From assembly GCA_949948825.1 (NCBI GenBank), contig CATLIJ010000002.1:1-37353 (forward strand): DNA of 37,353 nt, given 5' to 3'. The stretch's first letter is position 1. Each line of letters begins with the position of its first letter. The notes beneath the pieces were generated by a model that made no database searches, was not told the DNA's origin, and saw only the letters and a list, made by a program, of their open reading frames with translations. A program made the position numbers and the translations under genes. Below are positions 29,877 to 37,353 of this stretch, one piece after another. This DNA comes from an uncultured Clostridiaceae bacterium. GTDB taxonomy: Bacteria; Bacillota; Clostridia; Lachnospirales; Lachnospiraceae.

Positions 29877-31017
29877 ATCTGTTGAATTAAAAAATTATCG
29901 TAACTATGATGCATTACATATGCAGTTCAGCCCAGGAACTAACATTCTCTATGGAAATAATGCTCAGGGAAAGACAAATATTCTGGAGGCGCTTTATGTA
30001 TGCTGTACCACAAAATCCCATCGGGGCAGCAAAGACAAAGAAATGATTCGTTTCCATGAAGAAGAATCTCATATAAAACTGAAAATTAGAAAAGACGGCG
30101 TTCCTTACCGGATTGATATGCATTTGAAGAAAAATAAGGCAAAAGGAATAGCCATCAACGGGATTCCCATTCGAAAGGCAAGCGAGCTGTTTGGTGTAGT
30201 AAATGTAGTATTTTTTTCTCCAGAGGACTTGAACCTGATAAAAAATGGTCCTTCTGAGCGAAGGCGATTCATTGATTTAGAATTATGTCAACTAAATAGA
30301 ACCTATGTTCATGCTTTGGTTTCTTATAACCGGATTTTAATGCAACGCAACCGACTGTTAAAGGATCTGGCAATCAAGCCTGAGTATGAGGAAACCTTAG
30401 ATATATGGGATGTGCAGCTTTCCGAATACGGAAGGCAGGTAATTCGGGACCGGGATAGGTTTATTACCAGTCTCAATGAAATGATTGCTCCCATTCATGG
30501 AAAACTGTCTGGAAGCAAAGAGAATTTAAGAATTGTCTATGATCCCTGTGCAGTATGGGAACGGCTGGAGTCAGAAATCAAAAAAAGCCGGATTTCGGAT
30601 AAAAAGCAGAAAACAACTCTTGTGGGACCCCACCGGGATGATATTGGTTTTTATATTGATGATATAGACATTCGCAGATTTGGCTCTCAGGGACAACAGC
30701 GGACAGCAGCCCTGTCCTTAAAGCTTGCAGAAATTGAACTGGTGAAAAAACTGACCAGGGATTATCCGGTGCTTCTTCTGGATGACGTGCTGTCAGAGCT
30801 GGACGGAGAACGGCAGAATCATCTTCTCTCTGCCATTGCTCCGATTCAGACCATGATCACCTGTACCGGACTGGAGGATTTTGTCAATAATCGTTTTCCT
30901 ATTGACCGGATTTTTAAAGTAGTAAGCGGAACTGTAACTTGGGAAAATAGTAACGGATCAGAAGAAGCATCTCCTTGCAGAGAAGAAAAGCTGGCGGAGG
31001 CATCCGATGAATCGTGA
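29866..31017 (+). CDS. recF: DNA replication and repair protein RecF
   Basis: RecF is an SMC/ABC-like ATPase that helps load RecA at gaps and at stalled forks. The 383-residue protein starts MMIESVELKNYRNYDALHMQFSPGTNILYGNNAQGKTN, with Walker A GNNAQGKT (~residues 30-38). FGSQGQQRTAALSLKLAEIELV is the signature and PVLLLDDVLSELD is Walker B with its acidic residues. Two adjacent ATGs (29866, 29869) lie inside the end of rlbA; the frame extending to 29740 is an overlap without homology. The ribosome site is weak, which fits coupling to rlbA. The C-terminal ~30 residues are unconserved. Confidence 0.96.
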   Translation: MMIESVELKNYRNYDALHMQFSPGTNILYGNNAQGKTNILEALYVCCTTKSHRGSKDKEMIRFHEEESHIKLKIRKDGVPYRIDMHLKKNKAKGIAINGIPIRKASELFGVVNVVFFSPEDLNLIKNGPSERRRFIDLELCQLNRTYVHALVSYNRILMQRNRLLKDLAIKPEYEETLDIWDVQLSEYGRQVIRDRDRFITSLNEMIAPIHGKLSGSKENLRIVYDPCAVWERLESEIKKSRISDKKQKTTLVGPHRDDIGFYIDDIDIRRFGSQGQQRTAALSLKLAEIELVKKLTRDYPVLLLDDVLSELDGERQNHLLSAIAPIQTMITCTGLEDFVNNRFPIDRIFKVVSGTVTWENSNGSEEASPCREEKLAEASDES

Positions 31018-31048
31018 CGACATTATAATCAGACTAGGAGGAAATGGA

Positions 31049-32962
31049 ATGAGTGCAGAATACGGAGCAGACCAGATTCAGATTCTGGAAGGGCTGGAAG
31101 CAGTTCGAAAGCGTCCCGGTATGTATATCGGCAGTACTTCATCCAGAGGATTGCATCACCTGGTATATGAAATCGTGGATAATTCCGTAGATGAAGCATT
31201 GGCAGGTTTTTGCGATAAGATTGAAGTGACCATTCATGAAGATAATTCCATCACAGTGTTGGATAATGGAAGGGGCATTCCTGTAGGGATTCAGAAAAAG
31301 GCCGGTATTCCTGCGGTGGAAGTGGTATTTACCATTCTTCATGCTGGCGGTAAATTCGGCGGCGGCGGATATAAGGTGTCCGGCGGTCTTCACGGAGTAG
31401 GCGCTTCTGTGGTAAATGCTCTCTCTGTATGGCTGGAGGTGCAGATTTATCAGGAGGGGAAGGTTTATCAGCAGCGTTATGAAAGGGGAAAGGTCATATA
31501 TCCTCTCAAAGTAGTGGGAGAATGTTCTCTGGAGAAGCATGGAACAGAAGTACATTTTCTTCCGGATCCTCAGATTTTTGAAGACACAGTGTATGATTTT
31601 GACACTCTTCGGATTCGTTTGCAGGAAACTGCATTTCTCACAAAAAATTTAAAGATCATTCTGAGAGACACACGGGAGGAAAAAAAGGAGAAAACCTTTC
31701 ATTATGAAGGCGGAATTCAGGAATTTGTCACTTATCTGAATAAAAGCAAAACTGCCATTTATGATAAAGTAGTTTATTGTGAAGGAAGCAGAGATAATAT
31801 TTATGTGGAAGTGGCAATGCAGCACAATGATTCTTATACAGAGAATATCTATAGCTTTGTAAATAATGTGAACACGCCTGAAGGCGGCACTCATCTGGCT
31901 GGCTTTAAAAATGCTCTTACAAAGACAGTGAATGACTATGCCCGGAAAAATAAACTTCTGAAAGACAATGAAGAGAATTTAAGCGGGGAAGATATTCGGG
32001 AAGGTCTGACCGCCATTATCAGCGTGAAGATAGAAGAACCTCAGTTCGAGGGCCAGACAAAGCAAAAGCTGGGTAACAGCGAGGCCCGGGGTGCAGTGGA
32101 TAATGTGGTCAGCGAGCAGCTTACGTACTTTTTGGAGCAGAATCCCAATGCAGCCAAAACAATCTGCGAGAAATCGGTTATGGCTCAGCGGGCCCGTGCC
32201 GCAGCAAGAAAGGCCAGAGATTTAACCCGAAGAAAGACAGCTTTGGAGGGAACGACTTTACCTGGAAAGCTTGCAGACTGTTCCAATAAGGACCCAGAAA
32301 AATGCGAGATTTTCATTGTAGAGGGAGATTCTGCAGGAGGCTCAGCAAAAACCGCCCGTTCCAGGGATACTCAGGCTATCCTGCCGCTCAGGGGAAAGAT
32401 TTTGAACGTAGAGAAGGCACGTCTGGATAAGATTTATGCCAACGCAGAGATTAAAGCCATGATTACTGCCTTTGGGACTGGGATTCATGATGATTTTGAT
32501 ATCTCCAAGCTGCGCTATCACAAGATCATTATTATGACAGATGCAGATGTGGACGGCGCTCACATCAGCACATTAATGCTGACCTTTTTATATCGCTTTA
32601 TGCCTGAGCTGATTCGCCAGGGACATGTATATCTGGCTCAGCCTCCTCTTTATAAGCTGGAGAAGAATAAGCAGATCTGGTATGCATACAGCGATGAAGA
32701 ATTAAGCCAGATTTTAAAAGAAGTGGGAAGAGACAGCAATAATAAGATTCAGCGTTACAAAGGACTTGGAGAGATGGATGCTGAGCAGCTTTGGGAGACA
32801 ACCATGGACCCGGAACGCAGGATTCTTCTCCGGGTAAATATGGATGATGATGTAATTTCAGAGCTTGACCTGACCTTTACCACTCTGATGGGAGATCAGG
32901 TAGAACCAAGGCGGGAATTTATCGAAGCAAACGCGAAATACGTACAGAATCTGGACATCTAG
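31049..32962 (+). CDS. gyrB: DNA gyrase subunit B
   Basis: GyrB is the ATPase subunit of gyrase, which introduces negative supercoils. The 637-residue protein has the GHKL ATPase start DQIQILEGLEAVRKRPGMYIGST, EIVDNSVDEALAG (catalytic Glu and Asn) and LHAGGKFGGGGYKVSGGLHGVGASVVNALS. The TOPRIM domain shows EGDSAGGSA, PLRGKILNVEKA and DADVDGAHI (metal-binding acids). It ends with RREFIEANAKYVQNLDI. ATG 31049 follows AGGAGG by 7 nt; the in-frame region back to 31007 overlaps recF and is excluded. Confidence 0.98.
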   Translation: MSAEYGADQIQILEGLEAVRKRPGMYIGSTSSRGLHHLVYEIVDNSVDEALAGFCDKIEVTIHEDNSITVLDNGRGIPVGIQKKAGIPAVEVVFTILHAGGKFGGGGYKVSGGLHGVGASVVNALSVWLEVQIYQEGKVYQQRYERGKVIYPLKVVGECSLEKHGTEVHFLPDPQIFEDTVYDFDTLRIRLQETAFLTKNLKIILRDTREEKKEKTFHYEGGIQEFVTYLNKSKTAIYDKVVYCEGSRDNIYVEVAMQHNDSYTENIYSFVNNVNTPEGGTHLAGFKNALTKTVNDYARKNKLLKDNEENLSGEDIREGLTAIISVKIEEPQFEGQTKQKLGNSEARGAVDNVVSEQLTYFLEQNPNAAKTICEKSVMAQRARAAARKARDLTRRKTALEGTTLPGKLADCSNKDPEKCEIFIVEGDSAGGSAKTARSRDTQAILPLRGKILNVEKARLDKIYANAEIKAMITAFGTGIHDDFDISKLRYHKIIIMTDADVDGAHISTLMLTFLYRFMPELIRQGHVYLAQPPLYKLEKNKQIWYAYSDEELSQILKEVGRDSNNKIQRYKGLGEMDAEQLWETTMDPERRILLRVNMDDDVISELDLTFTTLMGDQVEPRREFIEANAKYVQNLDI

Positions 32963-32983
32963 TTTGAAAGCGGAGGTAAAAGT

Positions 32984-35494
32984 ATGGAACCGAATGTTTT
33001 TGATAAAGTGCATGATATAGACCTGAAATCCACCATGGAAAAGTCCTACATTGATTATGCCATGAGTGTGATTGCCGCCCGCGCTCTTCCGGATGTAAGG
33101 GATGGACTGAAGCCAGTTCAGAGGCGGGTTCTGTTTTCTATGATTGAACTGAACAATGGACCGGATAAGCCCCACCGGAAATGCGCCCGTATCGTTGGTG
33201 ATACTATGGGTAAATATCATCCTCATGGAGACAGCTCCATTTACGGTGCATTGGTCAATATGGCTCAGGAATGGTCTACCCGTTATCCTCTGGTGGATGG
33301 TCATGGAAACTTTGGCTCTGTAGACGGGGACGGCGCAGCCGCCATGCGTTATACAGAAGCCCGTTTAAGTAAGATTTCCATGGAGATGCTGGCAGACATT
33401 AATAAAAATACAGTAGATTTTGTCCCAAACTTTGATGAGACAGAAAAAGAACCCACTGTGCTTCCCTCCCGCTATCCCAATCTTTTGGTGAACGGCACAA
33501 CCGGAATTGCAGTAGGTATGGCCACCAACATTCCTCCTCATAATCTGCGTGAGGTGATTTCCGCTGTGGTGAAAATCATGGATAACCGGATTAATGAAGA
33601 CCGGGATACCTCCATAGAAGAGATTCTGGAGATTGTAAAAGGTCCGGATTTCCCCACAGGAGCAACCATTCTTGGAAAGGCTGGCATAGAGGAAGCATAT
33701 CGGACCGGACGGGGGAAGATAAGAGTCAGGGCTGTTTCTGATATTGAGACCATGGCCAACGGAAAAAGCCGGATTATTGTGACAGAGCTGCCCTATCTGG
33801 TCAATAAAGCCAGACTGATTGAAAAGATTGCTGAGCTGGTAAAGGAAAAACGGGTGGATGGCATTACAGATCTGCGGGATGAATCGGACCGGCAGGGAAT
33901 GCGGATTGTCATTGAGCTTCGCCGGGATGTAAATGCCAGCGTGATTTTAAACCAGCTTTATAAGCATACTCAGCTTCAGGACACTTTTGGGGTGATTATG
34001 CTTGCTTTGGTAAATAATGAACCAAAGGTTTTGAATCTTCTGGATATGCTTAAATATTATCTGAGCCATCAGGAAGATGTAGTAACCCGCCGTACTAAAT
34101 ATGATTTAAACAAAGCAGAAGAACGAGCTCATATTTTACAGGGACTTTTAATTGCACTGGACCATATTGATGAAGTAATCCGGATTATCCGGGGGTCTGA
34201 CACAGTACAGAATGCAAAGCTCCAGTTAATGGAGCGCTTTGGGTTAAGTGATGCTCAGGCTCAGGCTATTGTGGATATGCGTCTTCGGACTCTTACCGGT
34301 TTGGAGCGGGGCAGGCTGGAGAATGAATACAATGAGCTGATGGTAAAAATTGAACAGTTAAAAGCAATTCTGGCAGATGAGAAAAAGCTTTTGGGAGTAA
34401 TCCGGGAAGAAATTCTGATTATTTCCGGCAAATTCGGAGATGACAGAAAGACATCCATTGGATTTGACGAGTATGACATGTCCATGGAGGATCTGATTCC
34501 CAATGAAAGAACCATTGTGGCTATGACAAAGCTGGGCTACATTAAGCGCATGAGCATTGACAACTTTAAGAGCCAGAACCGGGGCGGCAAAGGAATCAAG
34601 GGAATGCAGATCATTGATGAAGATTACATTGAAGATCTGATTCTGACACATAATCACAATTATATTATGTTCTTTACCAACAAAGGACGGGCTTATCGTC
34701 TGAAGGCTTATGCTATCCCGGAGGGAAGCCGCACAGCCCGGGGAACTGCGATTGTCAATCTGCTGCAGCTTCAGACCGGAGAAAAAATCAGCGCCATTAT
34801 ACCTGTGAAAAAGTATGATGATCACGATTATCTTTTGATGGCCACCAGAAACGGCATGGTAAAGAAAACTCCAATCCGGGAATACGAAAATGTCCGTAAA
34901 AACGGACTTCAGGCCATTGTATTGCGGGATGGGGATGAGCTGATTGAAGTGAAGGCCACAGACAATGAAAAGGATATTTTCCTGGTGACAGAAAAAGGCC
35001 AGTGCATTCGTTTCCATGAGACAGACGTGCGGGTTACAGGGCGGGTGTCTATGGGTGTTATCGGCATGAAGCTGAACGAAGGAGACCAGGTAGTGGCCAT
35101 GCAGATGCACACTCAGGGAGAATGTATGCTGGTGGTGTCAGCAAACGGAATCGGCAAGAGAACGCCCATTGAGGAGTTTACCAGACAGAATCGCGGCGGC
35201 AAGGGGATTTTGTGTTATAAAATTACAGAAAAGACCGGAGATATTGTAGGAGCAAAGCTTGTCCATGAAGACCATGATATTATGATTATCACTACAGAAG
35301 GCGTGGTGATACGGATTGCTGTAAACGATATTTCCATCATTGGAAGAAATACTTCTGGTGTAAAGCTGATGGATATTGACCCGGATTCGGATGTACATGT
35401 GGCAAGCATCGCAAAGGTTCGGGATGATGGAAAGAAATCAGAAGGAGACGGAATTGAGGAGCTGGATTTGGAGGATGAGCCAGAAAGGGGGTAA
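32984..35494 (+). CDS. gyrA: DNA gyrase subunit A
   Basis: GyrA cuts and rejoins DNA and is the main quinolone target. The 836-residue protein shows ARALPDVRDGLKPVQRRVL, the quinolone region HPHGDSSIYGALVNMAQ, and the active tyrosine Tyr123 in AAAMRYTEARL. QNRGGKG boxes occur in the C-terminal pinwheel, near residues 528 and 735. At the position equivalent to E. coli Asp87, usually acidic, this protein has Gly88. The tail is acidic (EGDGIEELDLEDEPERG). GGAGG lies ~8 nt before ATG 32984, 21 nt after gyrB. Confidence 0.98.
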   Translation: MEPNVFDKVHDIDLKSTMEKSYIDYAMSVIAARALPDVRDGLKPVQRRVLFSMIELNNGPDKPHRKCARIVGDTMGKYHPHGDSSIYGALVNMAQEWSTRYPLVDGHGNFGSVDGDGAAAMRYTEARLSKISMEMLADINKNTVDFVPNFDETEKEPTVLPSRYPNLLVNGTTGIAVGMATNIPPHNLREVISAVVKIMDNRINEDRDTSIEEILEIVKGPDFPTGATILGKAGIEEAYRTGRGKIRVRAVSDIETMANGKSRIIVTELPYLVNKARLIEKIAELVKEKRVDGITDLRDESDRQGMRIVIELRRDVNASVILNQLYKHTQLQDTFGVIMLALVNNEPKVLNLLDMLKYYLSHQEDVVTRRTKYDLNKAEERAHILQGLLIALDHIDEVIRIIRGSDTVQNAKLQLMERFGLSDAQAQAIVDMRLRTLTGLERGRLENEYNELMVKIEQLKAILADEKKLLGVIREEILIISGKFGDDRKTSIGFDEYDMSMEDLIPNERTIVAMTKLGYIKRMSIDNFKSQNRGGKGIKGMQIIDEDYIEDLILTHNHNYIMFFTNKGRAYRLKAYAIPEGSRTARGTAIVNLLQLQTGEKISAIIPVKKYDDHDYLLMATRNGMVKKTPIREYENVRKNGLQAIVLRDGDELIEVKATDNEKDIFLVTEKGQCIRFHETDVRVTGRVSMGVIGMKLNEGDQVVAMQMHTQGECMLVVSANGIGKRTPIEEFTRQNRGGKGILCYKITEKTGDIVGAKLVHEDHDIMIITTEGVVIRIAVNDISIIGRNTSGVKLMDIDPDSDVHVASIAKVRDDGKKSEGDGIEELDLEDEPERG

Positions 35495-35499
35495 TTTCA

Positions 35500-36342
35500 T
35501 TGCGGTTTATACAAAGTTTGGAAATTACAAAAAATATCCGTGAAATGTGTATTGAGGCAAACCATGTTTTGTCTTTGGATATGAGACAGGCTTTTGACCA
35601 ATGTGTCAAAGCAGAGAAATCTCCCCTTGGAAAGCAGATTTTGGAGCAGCTGACTGAAAATCTTTCCATAGCAGAAGAGGATCAGATTCCGATTTGTCAG
35701 GATACTGGTATGGCTGTAGTTTTTCTTAAAATAGGGCAGGACGTGCATATAGAAGGCGCTTTATTGGAGGAGGCAGTGAATCAGGGAGTGCGGGAGGGAT
35801 ATGTCCAGGGCTACCTGCGCAAATCCGTTGTAAAAGACCCGATTGAAAGGGAAAATACAAAGGACAATACCCCGGCTGTGATTCATTATGAGATTGTGCC
35901 AGGAGAACAGATTGATATAACTGTAGCTCCAAAAGGTTTTGGAAGCGAAAACATGAGCAGAGTTTTCATGTTAAAGCCAGCAGATGGAATCCAAGGGGTG
36001 AAATCCGCGATTTTGACCGCAATAAGAGAGGCAGGTCCCAATGCCTGCCCTCCTGTGGTAGTAGGAGTGGGAATCGGCGGCACCTTTGAGAAATGTGCCA
36101 TTATGGCAAAGCATGCCCTGACCAGAGACCTGAATGAGTCTTCACCTGTTCCTTATGTACAAAAGCTTGAACAGGAAATGTTAGAGAAAATCAACCGTAT
36201 GGGAATTGGACCCGCAGGGCTGGGAGGCACAGTTACAGCTCTTGCTGTGAATATTGAAACATATCCGACCCACATTGCAGGTCTGCCGGTGGCAGTAAAT
36301 TTGTGTTGTCATGTCAACCGGCATGTGCATCGGGTGATTTAA
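35500..36342 (+). CDS. Fumarate hydratase class I, alpha subunit
   Basis: This 280-residue subunit is the catalytic N-terminal half of the iron-sulfur fumarase that interconverts fumarate and malate; tartrate dehydratase is a close relative. The three cluster cysteines are C66 (PICQDTGM), C183 (NACPPVVVG) and C269 or C270 (NLCCHVNRH). Other family marks are DNTPAVIHYEIVPG, APKGFGSENMSR and GIGGTFEKCA. Translation starts at TTG 35500 with GGGGGT 7 nt upstream. It begins 5 nt after gyrA and its ribosome site overlaps the gyrA end, so it is probably co-transcribed with gyrase. Confidence 0.93.
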   Translation: MRFIQSLEITKNIREMCIEANHVLSLDMRQAFDQCVKAEKSPLGKQILEQLTENLSIAEEDQIPICQDTGMAVVFLKIGQDVHIEGALLEEAVNQGVREGYVQGYLRKSVVKDPIERENTKDNTPAVIHYEIVPGEQIDITVAPKGFGSENMSRVFMLKPADGIQGVKSAILTAIREAGPNACPPVVVGVGIGGTFEKCAIMAKHALTRDLNESSPVPYVQKLEQEMLEKINRMGIGPAGLGGTVTALAVNIETYPTHIAGLPVAVNLCCHVNRHVHRVI

Positions 36343-36366
36343 GGTTGCTGCCTATGGGAGGGATTT

Positions 36367-36957
36367 ATGAAAAAAGAAATAAAAGCTCCGATTACCAAAG
36401 AAGCTGTCTGTGATTTAAAGGCAGGGGATTATGTATTGATTACCGGAACTATTTACACAGCCAGAGATGCTGCTCATAAGAGAATGCAGGAGAGCCTGGA
36501 TAAGGGAGAGACTCTGCCTTTTGATGTTGCTGGTAATATCATCTATTATATGGGGCCATCTCCGGCACGGGAGGGGCGTCCAATCGGGTCCGCAGGGCCT
36601 ACCACATCCAGCCGCATGGACCGGTATACTCCCCGTCTTCTTGATATGGGCCTTGGAGCCATGATTGGAAAAGGAAAAAGAAGTCCGGAAGTAATAGAGG
36701 CGATGATTCGCAATAAAGCTGTTTACCTTGCGGCAATAGGGGGAGCAGGGGCTTTGCTTTCAAAAAGGATTTTATCATCAGAAGTGATTGCTTATGAAGA
36801 ACTTGGCACAGAGGCAATCCGCCGTTTGACAGTGAAGGATTTTCCAGCAGTGGTTGTGATTGATTCTGAAGGGAACAATTTGTATGAAACAGCGGCTTTA
36901 GAGTATTGCCAAACAGAGGAAAACATGGATGGAGCACCAGATATTTCACAGTTTTGA
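36367..36957 (+). CDS. Fumarate hydratase class I, beta subunit
   Basis: This 196-residue subunit is the swivelling C-terminal domain of class I fumarase, encoded separately as in many anaerobes. Motifs are GDYVLITGTIYTARDAAHKRM, GPTTSSRMDRYTPRLL and MIGKGKRSPEVIEAM, then AAIGGAGALLSK and DFPAVVVIDSEGNNLY. GGGAGG lies 5 nt before ATG 36367. It follows the alpha gene by 24 nt, and together they form the active enzyme. It ends ~30 nt before the tRNA promoter; no clear terminator lies between. Confidence 0.93.
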   Translation: MKKEIKAPITKEAVCDLKAGDYVLITGTIYTARDAAHKRMQESLDKGETLPFDVAGNIIYYMGPSPAREGRPIGSAGPTTSSRMDRYTPRLLDMGLGAMIGKGKRSPEVIEAMIRNKAVYLAAIGGAGALLSKRILSSEVIAYEELGTEAIRRLTVKDFPAVVVIDSEGNNLYETAALEYCQTEENMDGAPDISQF

Positions 36958-36987
36958 GAAAAAAGTAAAAAAATATAAAAAAATGGC

Positions 36988-37016
36988 TTGACAAGCAGTG
37001 GCTTTTCCCTTATAAT
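36988..37016 (+). promoter_or_regulatory. Promoter of tRNA-Ser
   Basis: TTGACA (36988-36993), a 17-nt spacer and TATAAT (37011-37016), a perfect match to the housekeeping consensus. The predicted start near 37023 gives a ~53-nt leader before the tRNA. Confidence 0.9.
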
Positions 37017-37054
37017 AGGCCATGCGTTTCGGAAATACAAAGTATGAGAGACGC

Positions 37055-37180
37055 AATCATATGGAATCGTCATTCGGAGAAATACTCAAGAGGCCGAAGA
37101 GGCGCCCCTGCTAAGGGTGTAGGTCGGGCAACCGGCGCGAGGGTTCAAATCCCTCTTTCTCCGCTCAATTCCACATGATT
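37055..37180 (+). repeat. Inverted repeat bracketing tRNA-Ser
   Basis: AATCATATGGAAT (37055-37067) pairs at 12 of 13 positions with ATTCCACATGATT (37168-37180); the one mismatch is A37061 with C37174. The arms lie 8 nt before and 4 nt after the mature tRNA, so the precursor can fold with the tRNA as the tip of a long stem. Confidence 0.8.
37076..37163 (+). tRNA. tRNA-Ser (anticodon GCU)
   Basis: This is an 88-nt tRNA. The acceptor stem is GGAGAAA with TTTCTCC and discriminator G. The anticodon loop CTGCTAA carries GCT. A long class II variable arm (near GTCGGGCAACCGGC) is typical of serine tRNAs, and the T arm is GAGGGTTCAAATCCCTC. The CCA end is not encoded. It reads AGC/AGU codons. Confidence 0.97.
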
Positions 37181-37229
37181 ATTTTTTCGCTCAAAACCAG
37201 GTGAAAATTTGCTTAGAACGAAAAAATAA
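37179..37229. repeat. AT-rich 11-bp inverted repeat upstream of the last promoter
   Basis: TTATTTTTTCG (37179-37189) is the exact reverse complement of CGAAAAAATAA (37219-37229), with 29 nt between. It may be a weak terminator for the tRNA, but the loop is large and no T run follows the stem. Confidence 0.6.
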
Positions 37230-37248
37230 AAAAAGTTGAAAAAAGTTG

Positions 37249-37277
37249 TTGACAAACTTCGCACAGTATGATATGAT
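37249..37277 (+). promoter_or_regulatory. Strong promoter, probably of an rRNA operon beyond the window
   Basis: TTGACA (37249-37254), a 17-nt spacer and TATGAT (37272-37277), preceded by an A-tract-rich stretch like an UP element. The start of the transcript contains GTTGCT...AGCAAC, and the last bases (GAACCTTGAAAATGAAAG) resemble 16S rRNA leaders in Clostridia. No coding frame follows before the window ends. The rRNA assignment is inference. Confidence 0.65.
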
Positions 37278-37353
37278 AAACGAGTTGCTGCTGATGAAGA
37301 AAACAACAAAGAGCAACAAAATGAACCTTGAAAATGAAAGATTGAACAGTGTT

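Noticed and set aside
32858..33304. A 148-codon antisense frame across gyrB-gyrA
   Set aside because: It is a codon-bias shadow of the gyrase genes without ribosome site or promoter.

Overview
The window is a chromosomal replication-origin region from an anaerobic, low-to-moderate GC Firmicute, most likely a Lachnospiraceae (Clostridium cluster XIVa) gut bacterium. This rests on the gene order rpmH-rnpA-yidD-yidC-jag-mnmE-mnmG-rsmG to the left and dnaA-dnaN-rlbA-recF-gyrB-gyrA to the right of oriC, on TTATCCACA DnaA boxes, TGTTTCACGTGAAACA parS sites, and on the oxygen-sensitive two-subunit fumarase. The species call is inference from protein style, not from a database search.

Layout. (1) 1-2.5 kb: the start of cysK on the minus strand, then a divergent + strand GntR regulator / ABC ATPase / permease cassette whose promoter is bracketed by a perfect 17-bp inverted repeat. 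(2) 2.5-3.85 kb: three unrecognised genes in a tight minus-strand operon, at least two of them membrane proteins. (3) 4.0-10.15 kb: a minus-strand housekeeping block matching the Bacillus yaaO-tmk-holB-ricT-trmN6-rsmI block, but with a guanylate-kinase-like gene where tmk would be and with an expanded low-complexity insert in the YaaO-like decarboxylase. (4) 10.2-14.5 kb: a small + strand gene, a membrane protein with a sigma-like N-terminus, a DUF4446 protein, parB and parA. (5) 14.6-17.95 kb: a + strand, AT-rich island that runs head-on to replication, holding a degenerate alpha/beta-hydrolase between two parS sites, a P-loop protein, a DUF4869 gene broken by an in-frame TGA, and a VOC protein. 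(6) 18.0-25.8 kb: rsmG, mnmG, mnmE, jag, yidC, yidD, rnpA and rpmH (rpmH is only 44 codons), all minus strand. (7) 25.8-26.6 kb: an ECF transporter S component with a structured leader. (8) 26.6-28.5 kb: dnaA flanked on both sides by DnaA-box clusters (bipartite oriC). (9) 28.5-37.35 kb: dnaN, rlbA, recF, gyrB, gyrA, both subunits of class I fumarase, tRNA-Ser(GCU), and a strong promoter with leader that probably begins an rRNA operon just beyond the window.

How it fits together. Almost every gene points away from oriC, so most are co-directional with the forks; the exceptions are the island at 14.8-17.9 kb, the 75-aa gene at 10.2 kb and the GntR-ABC cassette. The core genes serve initiation (dnaA), clamp and repair (dnaN, recF), supercoiling (gyrAB), segregation (parAB, parS), membrane insertion (yidC, yidD), ribosome and tRNA maturation (rnpA, rpmH, mnmE, mnmG, rsmG, rsmI, trmN6) and the clamp loader (holB). 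The most promising places for undescribed biology are the P-loop/DUF4869 pair, the sigma-like membrane protein beside parAB, the parS-flanked pseudo-hydrolase, and the three-gene membrane operon at 2.5-3.85 kb. Several regulatory structures were read directly from sequence, including a stem that encloses the tRNA-Ser precursor.
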